Shown one piece after another: positions 26,097-35,784 of a stretch of 64,000 nucleotides of DNA (position 1 is its first letter; each line of letters starts with the position of its first letter). The position numbers and the translations under genes were made by a program. The notes beneath the pieces were generated by a model. It saw only the letters and a program-made list of their open reading frames with translations, was not told the DNA's origin and searched no databases. Origin of the DNA: Tepidaquicella sp964564635 (GTDB taxonomy: Bacteria > Bacteroidota > Ignavibacteria > Tepidaquicellales > Tepidaquicellaceae). Where the stretch lies: the NCBI GenBank assembly GCA_964564635.1, contig CAZMAR010000001.1, positions 744,001-808,000 of the forward strand. Direction: 5' to 3'.

Positions 26097-27359
26097 TCAG
26101 TCCTTTTTATCGGAGGTTTTACTTTTTTTATCTTTACTATTATCTTTTTTAGTATCTTTTGGTTTATCTTTTTCTTTTATATTTTGCTTATCTTCTTTTT
26201 TCTCTTCTTTCTTTAATTCTTTTTGTTCTTGTTTCTCCTGTTTTTTCAATTCTTTTCCTTCTGACTTCTCCTGTTTCTTCATTTCTTTTTCCTCTTTTTT
26301 CTCCAGTTTATCTTCAGTTCGTAATTTCTCCTTTTCTTCTTTTGTTATCTTTTTCGCATCTTTGTAAGAAACAAGTTTTTCAGGTTTTGTTAAAGGTTCT
26401 TTTCTGACTTCTTTGGATTTTTTTAACTCTGGTACAAAGACAGCTAATGTATTATCTTTTATTCCAGAATCTTCCTTTTTGTTAACCTTAACAATTTTTA
26501 CCTGTTCTATTTTCTTTCCTGTTTTATCTTCTATATCTGATATATCAGGTCCCTTATTAATAATTCTCTTTTCTTTTATTATAACACCATCGGTTTTGGT
26601 CATTTCTTTAATCAATATTTTATTCTTATTTTCCACATATTGGTATCTATATTTATAAACTGAGGGCTCTATTAGATGTTTCTTTTCTACTATTGTATAA
26701 TTATTTTCATTTATATCTTCAGTTTTCAAAACATCATTCTCTATATACTTATTTGGTGGAACAGGCGCCCAGGCAACATAATCATCATTTTGCCTCCAAT
26801 CGACCCATGCTGGAGAATATGTTTTCCCTGGAAGCCAAACCCATCCTAATTCATCATCCTTAGCCCATCTTCCATAGTGGCTTGTTAATTCTTCCTGCGG
26901 AGTGTTTGCTTTAAAATACCAACCCTCATTAGTATATAACCACTGACCATTGTTAAAAGGTATGTACTCATTCGTTTCATTTACCATATCACTAACAAGT
27001 TCAGTTGTAGGCCTCCAAACAAATAAATTAAATACTTGTTCCCCTGTTTGGGCATAGGCAGATTTAACTCCTAACAATTCTGAAATAAAACTTTTAGAAG
27101 AATTAAATGAAATACCTGGTTTTATATCTAACCCCAATTTTTTCGCATCAATTTCTATCCATTCCCCAGCTGTTGAAAGTTCTTTATAAAAAAATTCAAA
27201 ATCAACTGTAAGAAAATCATTTGGTGATTCTTTAAAATCAGTTGATTCAACAGGTATCAATTCACTTTTTATCTGCTCTGAATCCTTGGAACAAGAAATA
27301 AAAAATACAACTGTCATTAATACAACAATTAATGGTACAAAAACATTTTGTTTAAGCAT
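26097..27359 (-). CDS. Lipoprotein with Trp-rich DUF6600-like domain and charged tail
   Basis: 420 residues, lipobox FFISC (Cys23). Residues about 50-225 carry a Trp/Tyr/Pro-rich pattern (GQWLYTNEGWYFKAN, YGRWAKDDELGWVWLPGKTY, SPAWVDWRQNDDYVAWAPVP) that resembles the repeats of DUF6600-type envelope proteins. The last 130 residues are almost only Lys, Glu and Asp (KEEKEMKKQEKSEGKELKKQ), surely disordered. The function is unknown; in such proteins the aromatic repeats may bind glycan or cell-wall material. It is the third gene of a minus-strand cluster (29211 to 26097) and ends just before the metK leader, so the metK promoter lies in or near its 3' end. Confidence 0.75.
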   Translation of the reverse strand: MLKQNVFVPLIVVLMTVVFFISCSKDSEQIKSELIPVESTDFKESPNDFLTVDFEFFYKELSTAGEWIEIDAKKLGLDIKPGISFNSSKSFISELLGVKSAYAQTGEQVFNLFVWRPTTELVSDMVNETNEYIPFNNGQWLYTNEGWYFKANTPQEELTSHYGRWAKDDELGWVWLPGKTYSPAWVDWRQNDDYVAWAPVPPNKYIENDVLKTEDINENNYTIVEKKHLIEPSVYKYRYQYVENKNKILIKEMTKTDGVIIKEKRIINKGPDISDIEDKTGKKIEQVKIVKVNKKEDSGIKDNTLAVFVPELKKSKEVRKEPLTKPEKLVSYKDAKKITKEEKEKLRTEDKLEKKEEKEMKKQEKSEGKELKKQEKQEQKELKKEEKKEDKQNIKEKDKPKDTKKDNSKDKKSKTSDKKD

Positions 27360-27386
27360 GTTATTTTGTTTTGCTAAAAAAATAAA

Positions 27387-28991
27387 TTATTTTAAAAGTT
27401 CTATATTAGCAATATTAGTTGTCCATAAATAAGAACCAGCAATACAGGAAGCAAACCAATAACTTGAATTTTTAAATGGGTCAACTGTAATTGAATTATA
27501 ATCTCCCAATCTACCCATAGGTTCTTTGGGTTTAATACCTTCAGAAACTAAATATGATTTTCCCCACTTTGAAGTCCCATCATATAAAACCACTCTGGAT
27601 TCGGGATAAATTGAATTCGAACTTCTAACAAAACCAACGAGTAATGTATCACTGAATCGATTTCCATCTTTAATTGGAATAATACAGGGAAACATATACC
27701 AGTATCCATTTGCCCCATACCCACTTTCAGAAATTAATTCCCCTGTTTCAGTAGAAATTTTTAGAATTCTGAAAATACAATTATTTCCACTTCCCCAATC
27801 ATACTTAGAGTTATATCCTGCATATAAAATATTATTTGCTAAAACGACATTCAATACTCTGCAATCAAATATATTAATATATTTTCTCTGGTCTTTTACT
27901 GGACACATAGGAGGTATGTAATAATTGGTAACAGATATACTGCTAATCTCTTCCATCTCAGGATCATTAGATAATGGATTGCTTAATTTCCACAAATAAA
28001 CTTTATTGCCTCCATTTGCATTTGTTTGAAAAAAATAAATTTCAGCATCATTGGTTGGGGTTAGTTGAGTTGCTGGAGCTAAATTAAATATATCTGATGT
28101 CAATTTACTTTTGAAACGCCAAAAATCCCAATATTCTATTAGAGGTTTTCCGCTATATAAATCTTCCTTATTAAAAAGCCTTACCTTGCAATACTGATAG
28201 AAATAATTATAGAAATCATATTGATTAGAAGTAATGACAATTGCTCCTTTCTTTTTATTTTTAGAATCACTTGATATAGATAAGTAGGGTCTATCTGCCC
28301 AATATGAAGTTTTCGTTTTACCGTCCTGACCTCCGTCCGTAACATAATAATACCATTCTTCTGTAGGATCATCCGTTTTAGATATTGCAATGTAAATATA
28401 AGACTGATAATAATCATCATCTCTCGCAACTACAGTGAAAATCCATTTATTATTTTCAACATCAAACATAACAATTGGGTCAAATATAGACATACCAGAA
28501 TTGAAAAAATTTAAATAACTATTTTTATACAATAACTTGTTATTTTCTTTTGAATAAATATAAATTCCATCATTGTTGAGCATAACTATATGATTTTTTC
28601 CAACAGCAATAGAGGGGTCACCGGGTTCAAGAGTTAATTTAATTCTTGAATTCTCCTGAAAACTTGTAACTATATTAATATTTGAAAAATAAGATATTTC
28701 CTCTTTATCTGAAAAATGTATATTCACAAATTGTTTTGGGGTAACCAGTCTTTTCTGTTCACTCTCAAACTCTTCCAAAGATTTAAAAGGTCCCATTTCT
28801 TTGGTCTCCTCAATTCCCCTTTCCACAATAGGTGTGGGTTGAGGAATAGAATAAAGATTTACAGCCACTGGTTTTATTCCACCGGTAAAGGAAACCTTTT
28901 GCCTGTTATAATTCTGAGCAAAAGAATTTATACTTAGAAAAGAAAAGCTTATAATTAAAACAATTAACAATTTAAATGGCTTCATAGTCAT
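27387..28991 (-). CDS. Large exported protein of unknown function, beta-propeller-like
   Basis: 534 residues with a signal peptide (FKLLIVLIISFSFLSINSFA, cleaved near FAQ). The start may be the ATG at 28991 or the one two codons later. The mature part has repeated short strands and motifs such as EPGDPSIAVGKNHIVM, WIFTVVARDDDYYQS, ISKTDDPTEEWYYYV, ADRPYLSISSD, PATQLTPTNDAEIYFF and MGRLGDYNSITVDPF. This layout looks like the BNR/sialidase-like propellers of secreted bacterial proteins, but I cannot identify catalytic residues. No type IX sorting domain is present. It sits 7 bases after the zinc-ribbon gene and 27 bases before the DUF6600-like lipoprotein gene. Confidence 0.72.
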   Translation of the reverse strand: MTMKPFKLLIVLIISFSFLSINSFAQNYNRQKVSFTGGIKPVAVNLYSIPQPTPIVERGIEETKEMGPFKSLEEFESEQKRLVTPKQFVNIHFSDKEEISYFSNINIVTSFQENSRIKLTLEPGDPSIAVGKNHIVMLNNDGIYIYSKENNKLLYKNSYLNFFNSGMSIFDPIVMFDVENNKWIFTVVARDDDYYQSYIYIAISKTDDPTEEWYYYVTDGGQDGKTKTSYWADRPYLSISSDSKNKKKGAIVITSNQYDFYNYFYQYCKVRLFNKEDLYSGKPLIEYWDFWRFKSKLTSDIFNLAPATQLTPTNDAEIYFFQTNANGGNKVYLWKLSNPLSNDPEMEEISSISVTNYYIPPMCPVKDQRKYINIFDCRVLNVVLANNILYAGYNSKYDWGSGNNCIFRILKISTETGELISESGYGANGYWYMFPCIIPIKDGNRFSDTLLVGFVRSSNSIYPESRVVLYDGTSKWGKSYLVSEGIKPKEPMGRLGDYNSITVDPFKNSSYWFASCIAGSYLWTTNIANIELLK

Positions 28992-28998
28992 ATATGAT

Positions 28999-29211
28999 TT
29001 AATTTTTTATTTCATTTGAATTTCCACACCTGGGACAAACTTCCAGGGTTATTTTACTATAAGGTATTAACGGAATAAAGAAAAAAGAAAACCATTTTCT
29101 TACTTCAATTATTTTTGTAAAAACATTCTCCCGACAGACAGGACAATATCTTTCCTGCCTGGTTCCAGTATCCTTTTCAGTAGTATGTCCAAACCCAAAA
29201 ATAAAAATCAA
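28999..29211 (-). CDS. Small zinc-ribbon protein
   Basis: 70 residues from a TTG start (29211). Two CxxC knuckles, YCPVC and VCPRCG, are separated by about 34 residues with a hydrophobic stretch (KWFSFFFIPLIPYSKITLEV) between them. This matches the short zinc-ribbon proteins (zinc_ribbon_15-like) found in many bacteria, in which the aromatic segment packs on the ribbon or the membrane. The role is unknown. First gene of a minus-strand cluster with an exported protein and a lipoprotein. Confidence 0.72.
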   Translation of the reverse strand: MIFIFGFGHTTEKDTGTRQERYCPVCRENVFTKIIEVRKWFSFFFIPLIPYSKITLEVCPRCGNSNEIKN

Positions 29212-29571
29212 AACTTTATATATTTATTTAAAAAAATTTTTAACAATTAATAAACTATAATTTATATTATATTGTTCCAAAACTAAATTTATACGCGTTA
29301 ATATAATTTTTTAATTAATTCTTTATTTTTCAATACACTAATTACTGCATATTTCACATTTAAAACAAACACACAGGTTACAATTTCAACATTATGAAAA
29401 AATTTCTTAAACAGAACAAATAGAGATAACTTGGTTACTTATAATAAATATGAATTTGATATTTACACTAAATACAGATGCTATTTCTTTTTTCATACCA
29501 TTAATTTTTTATATAAAATGGAAATTTATTTTCTTATATTAATGTAACTTAAAAATTAAATATAAAATACA
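29212..29571. other. 360-base AT-rich divergent intergenic region
   Basis: It lies between the divergent zinc-ribbon gene and stomatin-like gene and must hold promoters for both. I see only A/T-rich sequence with short homopolymer runs. No RNA gene, strong dyad or ORF of conserved appearance was found. Confidence 0.6.
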
Positions 29572-30504
29572 ATGGTTACAACAATTATTATCATCTTTTT
29601 AATTTTGTTCTTTATCATTCTATTACTTAAAACTGCCTATGTTGTACCTCAAAGGACAGTTTATATTGTAGAGAGGCTTGGGAAATATCACGCCACTCTT
29701 GAAGCAGGATTTCACATTCTTGTTCCTTTTATTGATAGAATTGCTTATAAGCATTCATTAAAGGAAATGGTTATAGATGTTCCTCCACAAATTTGTATAA
29801 CAAAAGATAATATTCAGGTAGAAGTTGATGGTATTCTGTATTTACAGGTAGTAGACCCGGTGAAAGCATCTTACGGAATAAGTAATTACATAATAGCAAC
29901 GACACAACTTGCCCAAACAACTATGAGAAGTGAAATAGGAAAGATAGATCTTGATAAGACATTTGAAGAGCGAGAAAAAATAAACAGTGAAATAGTTACT
30001 GCAGTTGACAAAGCATCAGATCCCTGGGGAATAAAAATCACACGACATGAAATTAAGAATATAACTCCCCCAACCAGTATAAAGGATGCAATGGAGAAAC
30101 AAATGCGGGCAGAACGAGAAAAGAGAGCATTGATAGCAGAATCAGAAGGAGAAAAGCAAGCAAAAATTAACCGTGCAGAAGGAGATAAACAGGAAGCAAT
30201 AGCAAGGTCAGAAGGAGAAAAGATGAAAAGAATAAATGAAGCAGAAGGACGCGCTGCAGAAATTGAACGAGTAGCAAAAGCAACAGCGTGGGGAATCAGA
30301 GAAATAGCATCAGCAATAAATGAAAAAGGTGGGAAAGACGCAGTAAACCTGAGAATTGCAGAACAATACATCAATGAGTTTGGAAAACTTGCAATGAAAA
30401 ATAATACTATGATAATACCTTCAGACCTTTCGAATGTTGCTTCATTTGTAGCAACTGTTGCAAAAGTATTTTCAGAAATATCAAAAGAACAAAAGACAGA
30501 ATAA
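29572..30504 (+). CDS. SPFH/Band 7 membrane protein (stomatin-like, QmcA type)
   Basis: 310 residues. A single N-terminal membrane segment (TIIIIFLILFFIILLLKTAY) is followed by the prohibitin/stomatin domain (VVPQRTVYIVERLGKYHATL, DVPPQICITKDNIQVEVDG, LAQTTMRSEIGKIDLDKTFE, EIKNITPPTSI). A long Ala/Glu/Lys coiled coil then contains repeats (SEGEKQAK, AEGDKQEA, SEGEKMKR, AEGRAAE). Such proteins form oligomeric membrane microdomain scaffolds. The NfeD-family gene follows 13 bases later; this SPFH-NfeD pair is a widely conserved operon in which the two products interact. Proteostasis or membrane-quality roles are proposed for the family. Confidence 0.93.
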   Translation: MVTTIIIIFLILFFIILLLKTAYVVPQRTVYIVERLGKYHATLEAGFHILVPFIDRIAYKHSLKEMVIDVPPQICITKDNIQVEVDGILYLQVVDPVKASYGISNYIIATTQLAQTTMRSEIGKIDLDKTFEEREKINSEIVTAVDKASDPWGIKITRHEIKNITPPTSIKDAMEKQMRAEREKRALIAESEGEKQAKINRAEGDKQEAIARSEGEKMKRINEAEGRAAEIERVAKATAWGIREIASAINEKGGKDAVNLRIAEQYINEFGKLAMKNNTMIIPSDLSNVASFVATVAKVFSEISKEQKTE

Positions 30505-30517
30505 AAAATAATTAAAT

Positions 30518-30982
30518 ATGGAAATTAATTTTGGTCCTCTTGTCTGGTTTATTGCAGGTATTTTTTTCTTTCTTGCAGAACTTGCAATTCCGGGATTTAT
30601 AATTTTTTTCTTCGGTATTGGATCCTGGATAACAGCAATAGTATCCCTATTTGGAGTGAGAGATATAAATATTCAACTTGCTGTGTTCCTTGGCTCTTCT
30701 TTAATTACATTATTACTTTTTAGAAAAGAAGGGAAAAAGATTTTTGAGGGTAAAGTAAAAAAAATGGATGATGCAGATGATGAATTATTGGAAAGTTTCA
30801 AGGGACAAAAAGCAAAAGTCATTAAAGAAATTGTACCTGGTAATATTCCTGGCAAAGTAGAATTCCGGGGAACACTCTGGAATGCAATTTCTGATGAAAA
30901 AATAGAGAAAGATGAAGTCGTTGAAATTGTGAGAAGAGATAATATTACTTTGATTGTAAAAAAGATAAATAAGATGGAATAA
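30518..30982 (+). CDS. NfeD-family protein
   Basis: 154 residues. Two or three membrane segments (PLVWFIAGIFFFLAELAIPG, IIFFFGIGSWITAIVSLF, LAVFLGSSLITLLLF) are followed by a soluble OB-fold domain (LESFKGQKAKVIKEIVPGNI, GKVEFRGTLWNAISDE, IEKDEVVEIVRRDNITLIVK). This is the short NfeD form without the ClpP-like protease domain. It is co-transcribed with the stomatin-like gene upstream and probably binds its product in the membrane. Confidence 0.9.
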   Translation: MEINFGPLVWFIAGIFFFLAELAIPGFIIFFFGIGSWITAIVSLFGVRDINIQLAVFLGSSLITLLLFRKEGKKIFEGKVKKMDDADDELLESFKGQKAKVIKEIVPGNIPGKVEFRGTLWNAISDEKIEKDEVVEIVRRDNITLIVKKINKME

Positions 30983-31071
30983 ACCTTTTATATATTTTTA
31001 AGTTCGGAGTGGCAAAATTAAAATTACAGAATAAAGAATAAATACATCCTAATTCATTTAAATAATAACAT

Positions 31072-32031
31072 TTAGTTGTAATCTTTACCTAATTTCTTGC
31101 TAATTTCTTTTAGCATAATTTCTGTCATTTGAGAAAGTGAGTACTTGTGTTTCCATCCCCAATCATTACGAGCAACACTATCATCAATACTTTTAGGCCA
31201 GGAATCTGCAATTTTCTGTCTGAAATCGGGATTGTAGGTTATTGTAAAATCTTTAATGTGTTTCTTTATTTCTTCTGCAATTTCTGAGGGACAAAAGCTA
31301 ATTGCCGCCATATTATAACTTGAACGAACAGTAAGTTTTTCTGCTTCTGCTTCCATTAGTTTTATAGTACCATCAATTGCGTCAGGCATAAACATCATAG
31401 GTAAAGTTGTATCCTTTTTTAAGAAACATTCGTATTTATGTGAACGAATTGCATCATAAAAAATTTCCACGGCATAATCCGTAGTTCCCCCTCCTGCTTC
31501 AGTTTTATAACTTATTAAACCAGGATACCTTAAGCTTCTCACATCAACCTTGTATTTATTGAAATAATATTCACACCATCTTTCCCCAGCAAGTTTACTA
31601 ATTCCATAAACAGTATTTGGTTCAGTAAAAGTTAACTGTGGAGTCATTACTTTAGGTGTTGTATTTCCAAAAACAGCAATAGAACTGGGCCAAAAAACCT
31701 TCTTCACCCCAATCTCTTTTGCAAGTTCAAGAATACTTAATAAACTCTTCATATTAATTTCCCAGGCTTTCAAAGGTAATTTTTCCGCATTACCAGAGAG
31801 CACAGCAGCAAGATGATAAATCTGGGTAATTTTATTTTTAACCACAAAATCATTCAAAGAATTTTCATTCATCACATCAAGTATTTGAAAGGGACCTGAT
31901 TCCAGAACATCTTTAGGAGGTTGTTTTATATCTGTAGCAAATACATTTTCATTACCGAAAATATTTCGAAGAGCAATTGTCAAATCAGAGCCAATTTGAC
32001 CGGAAGCGCCGATGATTAATATTTTATCCAT
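31072..32031 (-). CDS. NAD-dependent epimerase/dehydratase, L-threonine 3-dehydrogenase-like
   Basis: 319-residue extended SDR. Seen: ILIIGASGQIGSDLTIAL (NAD site), LAAVLSGNAEKLP, PSSIAVFG, YGISKLAGE (catalytic Tyr/Lys), RYPGLISYKTEAGGGTTDYA, VEIFYDAI, and PMMFMPDAIDGTIKLM. The GGGTTDYAVEIFYDAI and PMMFMPDA segments are characteristic of the SDR-type threonine dehydrogenase, which oxidises threonine to 2-amino-3-ketobutyrate. The cleavage partner (2-amino-3-ketobutyrate CoA ligase) is not in the window. It lies 23 bases after the glycogen phosphorylase gene, on the same strand. Confidence 0.87.
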   Translation of the reverse strand: MDKILIIGASGQIGSDLTIALRNIFGNENVFATDIKQPPKDVLESGPFQILDVMNENSLNDFVVKNKITQIYHLAAVLSGNAEKLPLKAWEINMKSLLSILELAKEIGVKKVFWPSSIAVFGNTTPKVMTPQLTFTEPNTVYGISKLAGERWCEYYFNKYKVDVRSLRYPGLISYKTEAGGGTTDYAVEIFYDAIRSHKYECFLKKDTTLPMMFMPDAIDGTIKLMEAEAEKLTVRSSYNMAAISFCPSEIAEEIKKHIKDFTITYNPDFRQKIADSWPKSIDDSVARNDWGWKHKYSLSQMTEIMLKEISKKLGKDYN

Positions 32032-32054
32032 ATATAATTTTTTAAATTTAAAAT

Positions 32055-34145
32055 TTACTTCACTCTCATATAGAATTTTTCGTTATACTCTCGCACCATT
32101 CTTTCCGTGTTAAAATATGGTGCAAGAGAAGAAAGAGAAAACCTAATTTTATTAATCCACTCTCTTGGAATATTTTCCTCATCTCGTTTATAAAACAGGG
32201 GTATAATTTCTTTTTCAAGTGTATCATATAAACTATTTGCCTCAAATTTATCAACTTCATAATCAGGAAGATTTTCTTCTTTCGGGCTATCAATTTTCCA
32301 GCCATTATTTTCAGCATACCCTTCAATCCACCAGCCATCCAGAATACTAAAATTTAAACCTAAGTTAGCAACAATTTTCATTCCGCTTGTCCCGGAAGCC
32401 TCAAGTGGTTTTCTCGGATTGTTTAACCATAAATCACAACCAGAGACCAAATGCTTCGCCACATCAATATCATAATTTTCGATAAAGACCAGTTTATTTT
32501 TAAATACAGGGTCAAAAGAATAAGAGACAATTTCCGCAATTAGATTTTTTCCTCCTTCATCTTTAGGGTGTGCTTTCCCAGAAAAAATAAACTGGATTTT
32601 ATATTGTGGATTCGAAATAATTTGTTTCAGTCTTTCAATATTGTTAAAAAGGAGTGTCCCTCTTTTATATGTTGCAAACCTTCTTGCAAAACCTATTGTT
32701 AAAGCATTTTCATCAAGGAGATTTTCAACCTCTGCTAATCTTTCCTCAGATGCCTTTGCAAGTTTCAATTTATCAGAAATTCTTTCTCTTACATAGTTTA
32801 TAAGTTCTTTTCTATTTCTAATTCTGGTTTGCCAGAGTTCTTCGTCAGGAATTTCATTTACTCTACTCCAAATATCACTTTGCTTAAACCAGTTTTTCCC
32901 AAAATATTTAACAAATAATTTCTCTGACGCTCTTGCCAAATATGTTTTAATATGAACGCCATTTGTGATAGAAATAATCTGGCTCCTTGTTGGTGGTAGA
33001 GACCACATTTTTCTTGCAATTTCACAATGGGATTTACTAACAGCATTGACAAATTGTGAATTATTGATTGCAAGATAAGCCATATTGAAATAATGATTGT
33101 TGTGATTATTCTTATTTAAATCACCTTCTTCAAATAATCTTTCAAAAGGAATTTCGCACTCCTCTTCTGCATATTTTTTAAAATATTTTTCCATTAAAGG
33201 TTTTGGAAATACATCAATCCCAGCAGGTACTGGAGTGTGAGTTGTAAAAATATTTGAAAAGTAACAAAGAGTTTTTGCTTCATCAAATTTAAGGTTAAAC
33301 TTTTTCATTGCATTCTTTATTCGCTCCAAACAAAGAAATGCAGAATGCCCTTCGTTAATATGGAAAGCTTTAATATTAAGACCAAGTCTTTCAAGTAATT
33401 TCATTCCTCCAATACCGAGCAGAATTTCCTGCTGAATCCTCTTTTCACTATCACCACCATATAAAATATCTGTTATCCTTTTATCCTCTACATCATTTTC
33501 ATCTACAAAAGTGTCAAGCAGGTATAATTTAATTCTGCCAATACTCAGTTCCCATATTTGCGCAAATACATCTCTTCCGGGAAGCGAAATAGAAATTTTT
33601 AATGGTTTGTATTCCTCATCAAGCACAAGAATCATAGGAAGGATATTAAAATCATGAACTTCGTATAATTCTGCCTGACGATTTTCATTATTTATATATT
33701 GTCTGAGATATCCGTGTGAGTAAGCCAAACCAATTCCAATCAGTGGTAGCCCAAGGTCAGAAGCAGATTTCAGATGGTCACCGGATAAAGTACCAAGCCC
33801 CCCTGAATAAAATTTCAGACATTTTGTAATTCCATATTCTGCAGAAAGGTAACAAATTTGTGGAGAAGTTGCTTTATAAAATTTTTCACTAAAATAAGTT
33901 TTTTCTTCATTCAAATATTTCCTGAAGTCCCGATAGATGTTGTATATTTTTTCTCTTAGATTCTTTTTTTCAATTACATCAAGCAGGTATTCATTATTAA
34001 TAGAAGCAAGAAATTTAACTGGATTTTTCTGACTCCATTTCCATATATCCTTATTTATTTCCTCAAATACCTCAAAGAAATCATTGTTGTAAGACCAATA
34101 AAGATTATAGGATAACTCTCGTAATTGATTAATAATCGTTATCAT
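32055..34145 (-). CDS. glgP: Alpha-glucan (glycogen) phosphorylase
   Basis: Releases glucose 1-phosphate from glycogen or maltodextrin using PLP. The 696 residues are of the shorter bacterial/archaeal alpha-glucan phosphorylase type (classical enzymes are about 800). Seen: CYLSAEYGI, YSGGLGTLSGDHLKSASDLG, FHINEGHSAFLCLERI, TTHTPVPAGIDVF, ITNGVHIKTYLA, FARRFATYKRGTLLF, FIFSGKAHPKDEGGK and the PLP site EASGTSGMK with Lys590. The N-terminal helical region (LRELSYNLYWSYNNDFFEVF) corresponds to the DUF3417 domain of this subgroup. First gene of a two-gene minus-strand unit with the SDR gene. Confidence 0.94.
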   Translation of the reverse strand: MITIINQLRELSYNLYWSYNNDFFEVFEEINKDIWKWSQKNPVKFLASINNEYLLDVIEKKNLREKIYNIYRDFRKYLNEEKTYFSEKFYKATSPQICYLSAEYGITKCLKFYSGGLGTLSGDHLKSASDLGLPLIGIGLAYSHGYLRQYINNENRQAELYEVHDFNILPMILVLDEEYKPLKISISLPGRDVFAQIWELSIGRIKLYLLDTFVDENDVEDKRITDILYGGDSEKRIQQEILLGIGGMKLLERLGLNIKAFHINEGHSAFLCLERIKNAMKKFNLKFDEAKTLCYFSNIFTTHTPVPAGIDVFPKPLMEKYFKKYAEEECEIPFERLFEEGDLNKNNHNNHYFNMAYLAINNSQFVNAVSKSHCEIARKMWSLPPTRSQIISITNGVHIKTYLARASEKLFVKYFGKNWFKQSDIWSRVNEIPDEELWQTRIRNRKELINYVRERISDKLKLAKASEERLAEVENLLDENALTIGFARRFATYKRGTLLFNNIERLKQIISNPQYKIQFIFSGKAHPKDEGGKNLIAEIVSYSFDPVFKNKLVFIENYDIDVAKHLVSGCDLWLNNPRKPLEASGTSGMKIVANLGLNFSILDGWWIEGYAENNGWKIDSPKEENLPDYEVDKFEANSLYDTLEKEIIPLFYKRDEENIPREWINKIRFSLSSLAPYFNTERMVREYNEKFYMRVK

Positions 34146-34344
34146 ATTAACTAAAACAATTTAATATAAAAACATTAAAAATATGATTATTTTTTTAATT
34201 TAAATACTCATTTTGTGAGTTTAAAATAAAATTTATTTTAAATAATGAATATAACAATACATATTATTAAATTAAATAATATAAAGATAAATTTATAAAT
34301 TTTTTAGAAAAAATTTCTGTTTAAGAATTAAAAAAATAAAAATT

Positions 34345-34722
34345 ATGAATTACAGAAAAGAAACTACAAAATCTTTTGAGAACGCTTTGTTAGATTTACA
34401 AAATAAAGTATCTGAAAACGGATTCAGAGTATTGCATATACACAATGTAAAGCAGACCCTTGCAGAGAAGGGATTTAATATTGATGAATATAGTATTGTG
34501 GAAATTTGTAATGCAAAGTTCGCCAATACAGTCATCAATATTAACAAAGAGTACGGAGTAATGATGCCCTGTAAAATAATAATCTACAAAGATAAAGGAA
34601 AAACATTTATTACAATGCAAGAGCCAATGGAAATGATAAAGAAATTTGGAATGAAAGAAGTTGAAGAAGTTGCTAAAGAAGTAGAAGCTGTTATGAAAAA
34701 AATTATAGATGAAACTATCTGA
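34345..34722 (+). CDS. DUF302 domain protein
   Basis: 125-residue soluble protein with the DUF302 pattern: TTKSFENALLDLQNKVSENG, FRVLHIHNVKQTLAEKG, EYSIVEICNAKFANTVI, YGVMMPCKIIIYKDKGKTFI, then a C-terminal amphipathic helix (MKEVEEVAKEVEAVMKK). The Cys of VEIC and MPC are where the family often has them. DUF302 proteins are widespread, frequently near redox or sulfur genes, without an agreed function. The 3' end overlaps the convergent pseudouridine synthase gene by 8 bases. Confidence 0.85.
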   Translation: MNYRKETTKSFENALLDLQNKVSENGFRVLHIHNVKQTLAEKGFNIDEYSIVEICNAKFANTVININKEYGVMMPCKIIIYKDKGKTFITMQEPMEMIKKFGMKEVEEVAKEVEAVMKKIIDETI

Positions 34723-35689
34723 TTAAATTAATAACATTTTTCAAATCTTCAGGTAAATCAGATTTAAATTCCATATACTTTTTAGTGTGAGGATGAATAA
34801 AGCCAAGCAAAGATGCATGTAAAGCCTGCCTTGGCATAATTTCCAGTAATTTATTTATTTTTGCTTTTAATTTCATATTCATATTAATTGAATGTGGTTT
34901 TCTACCCCCGTAAGTTTCATCACCAAAAACTGGATGCCCGATAGAAGACATATGAACTCTAATCTGATGAGTTCTTCCTGTCTTAAGTGTTAGTTTTACA
35001 AGACTCAAGAACTCAAACTCCTCAAGCACTGTATATTCAGTAATAGCGATTTTACCCTCCTCTTCATACACCACAGCCATTTTTGTTCTGTCCCTTTTAT
35101 CACGCCCAATTGCTTTTATAATAGTATCTTTCTTTTTATGCAATCTACCCCATATTAAAGCAGTGTACTCGCGAGTAATTGTGTGATTATAAAATTGATC
35201 TGCAAGCAATCTATGAGTAATTTCATCTTTTGCAACAACAAGTATTCCAGAAGTATCTTTGTCAAGTCTATGAACAATACCTGCTCTTTCAAAACCATTT
35301 AAATCAGATAATTTATCCCCACTTTTCTGTGAGTAATACATAAGAGCATTTACAAGAGTGCCACTAAAATTTTTATATGCAGGATGTGTTACCATTCCCG
35401 CAGGTTTATTAATTACAATTAAATATTTATCCTCATAAATAATATCAAGAGGAATATCCTCAGGAAGTATATCTTGTTTTTCAGAAACGGGCAATTCAAT
35501 TTCAATATCATCAAAAGGCTTTACGATATAATTTGATTTAACACAATTACCATTAACTGTAACATAACCGAGATTTATTGCTTTTTGAACTTTAGTCCGT
35601 GAAACATTTTCAATAAAATGAGTGATATATTTATCAATTCTTATTTTCTCTTTAACATTAGGAACTGAGAGTTTATATAACTTTTCCAT
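34715..35689 (-). CDS. rluD: Ribosomal large subunit pseudouridine synthase (RluA/RluD family)
   Basis: 324 residues. An N-terminal S4 RNA-binding domain (RIDKYITHFIENVSRTKVQK, GYVTVNGN) precedes the catalytic domain with GIVHRLDKDTSG, in which Asp143 is the uridine-attacking residue. LIVINKPAGMVTHPA, LKTGRTHQIRVHMSSIGHPV and PRQALHASLLGF are also typical. The likely substrate is 23S rRNA helix 69, by analogy with RluD; other RluA family specificities cannot be excluded. It is convergent with, and slightly overlaps, the DUF302 gene. Confidence 0.92.
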   Translation of the reverse strand: MEKLYKLSVPNVKEKIRIDKYITHFIENVSRTKVQKAINLGYVTVNGNCVKSNYIVKPFDDIEIELPVSEKQDILPEDIPLDIIYEDKYLIVINKPAGMVTHPAYKNFSGTLVNALMYYSQKSGDKLSDLNGFERAGIVHRLDKDTSGILVVAKDEITHRLLADQFYNHTITREYTALIWGRLHKKKDTIIKAIGRDKRDRTKMAVVYEEEGKIAITEYTVLEEFEFLSLVKLTLKTGRTHQIRVHMSSIGHPVFGDETYGGRKPHSINMNMKLKAKINKLLEIMPRQALHASLLGFIHPHTKKYMEFKSDLPEDLKNVINLIR

Positions 35690-35784
35690 ATTAAAAAATT
35701 ATTAAATTTATTTTTTCTGTAACCAATATCATTTTAACTCGTATAATAAAATAAAAGAAGTTTAATTTAAAAAAAGGAGTCAAA

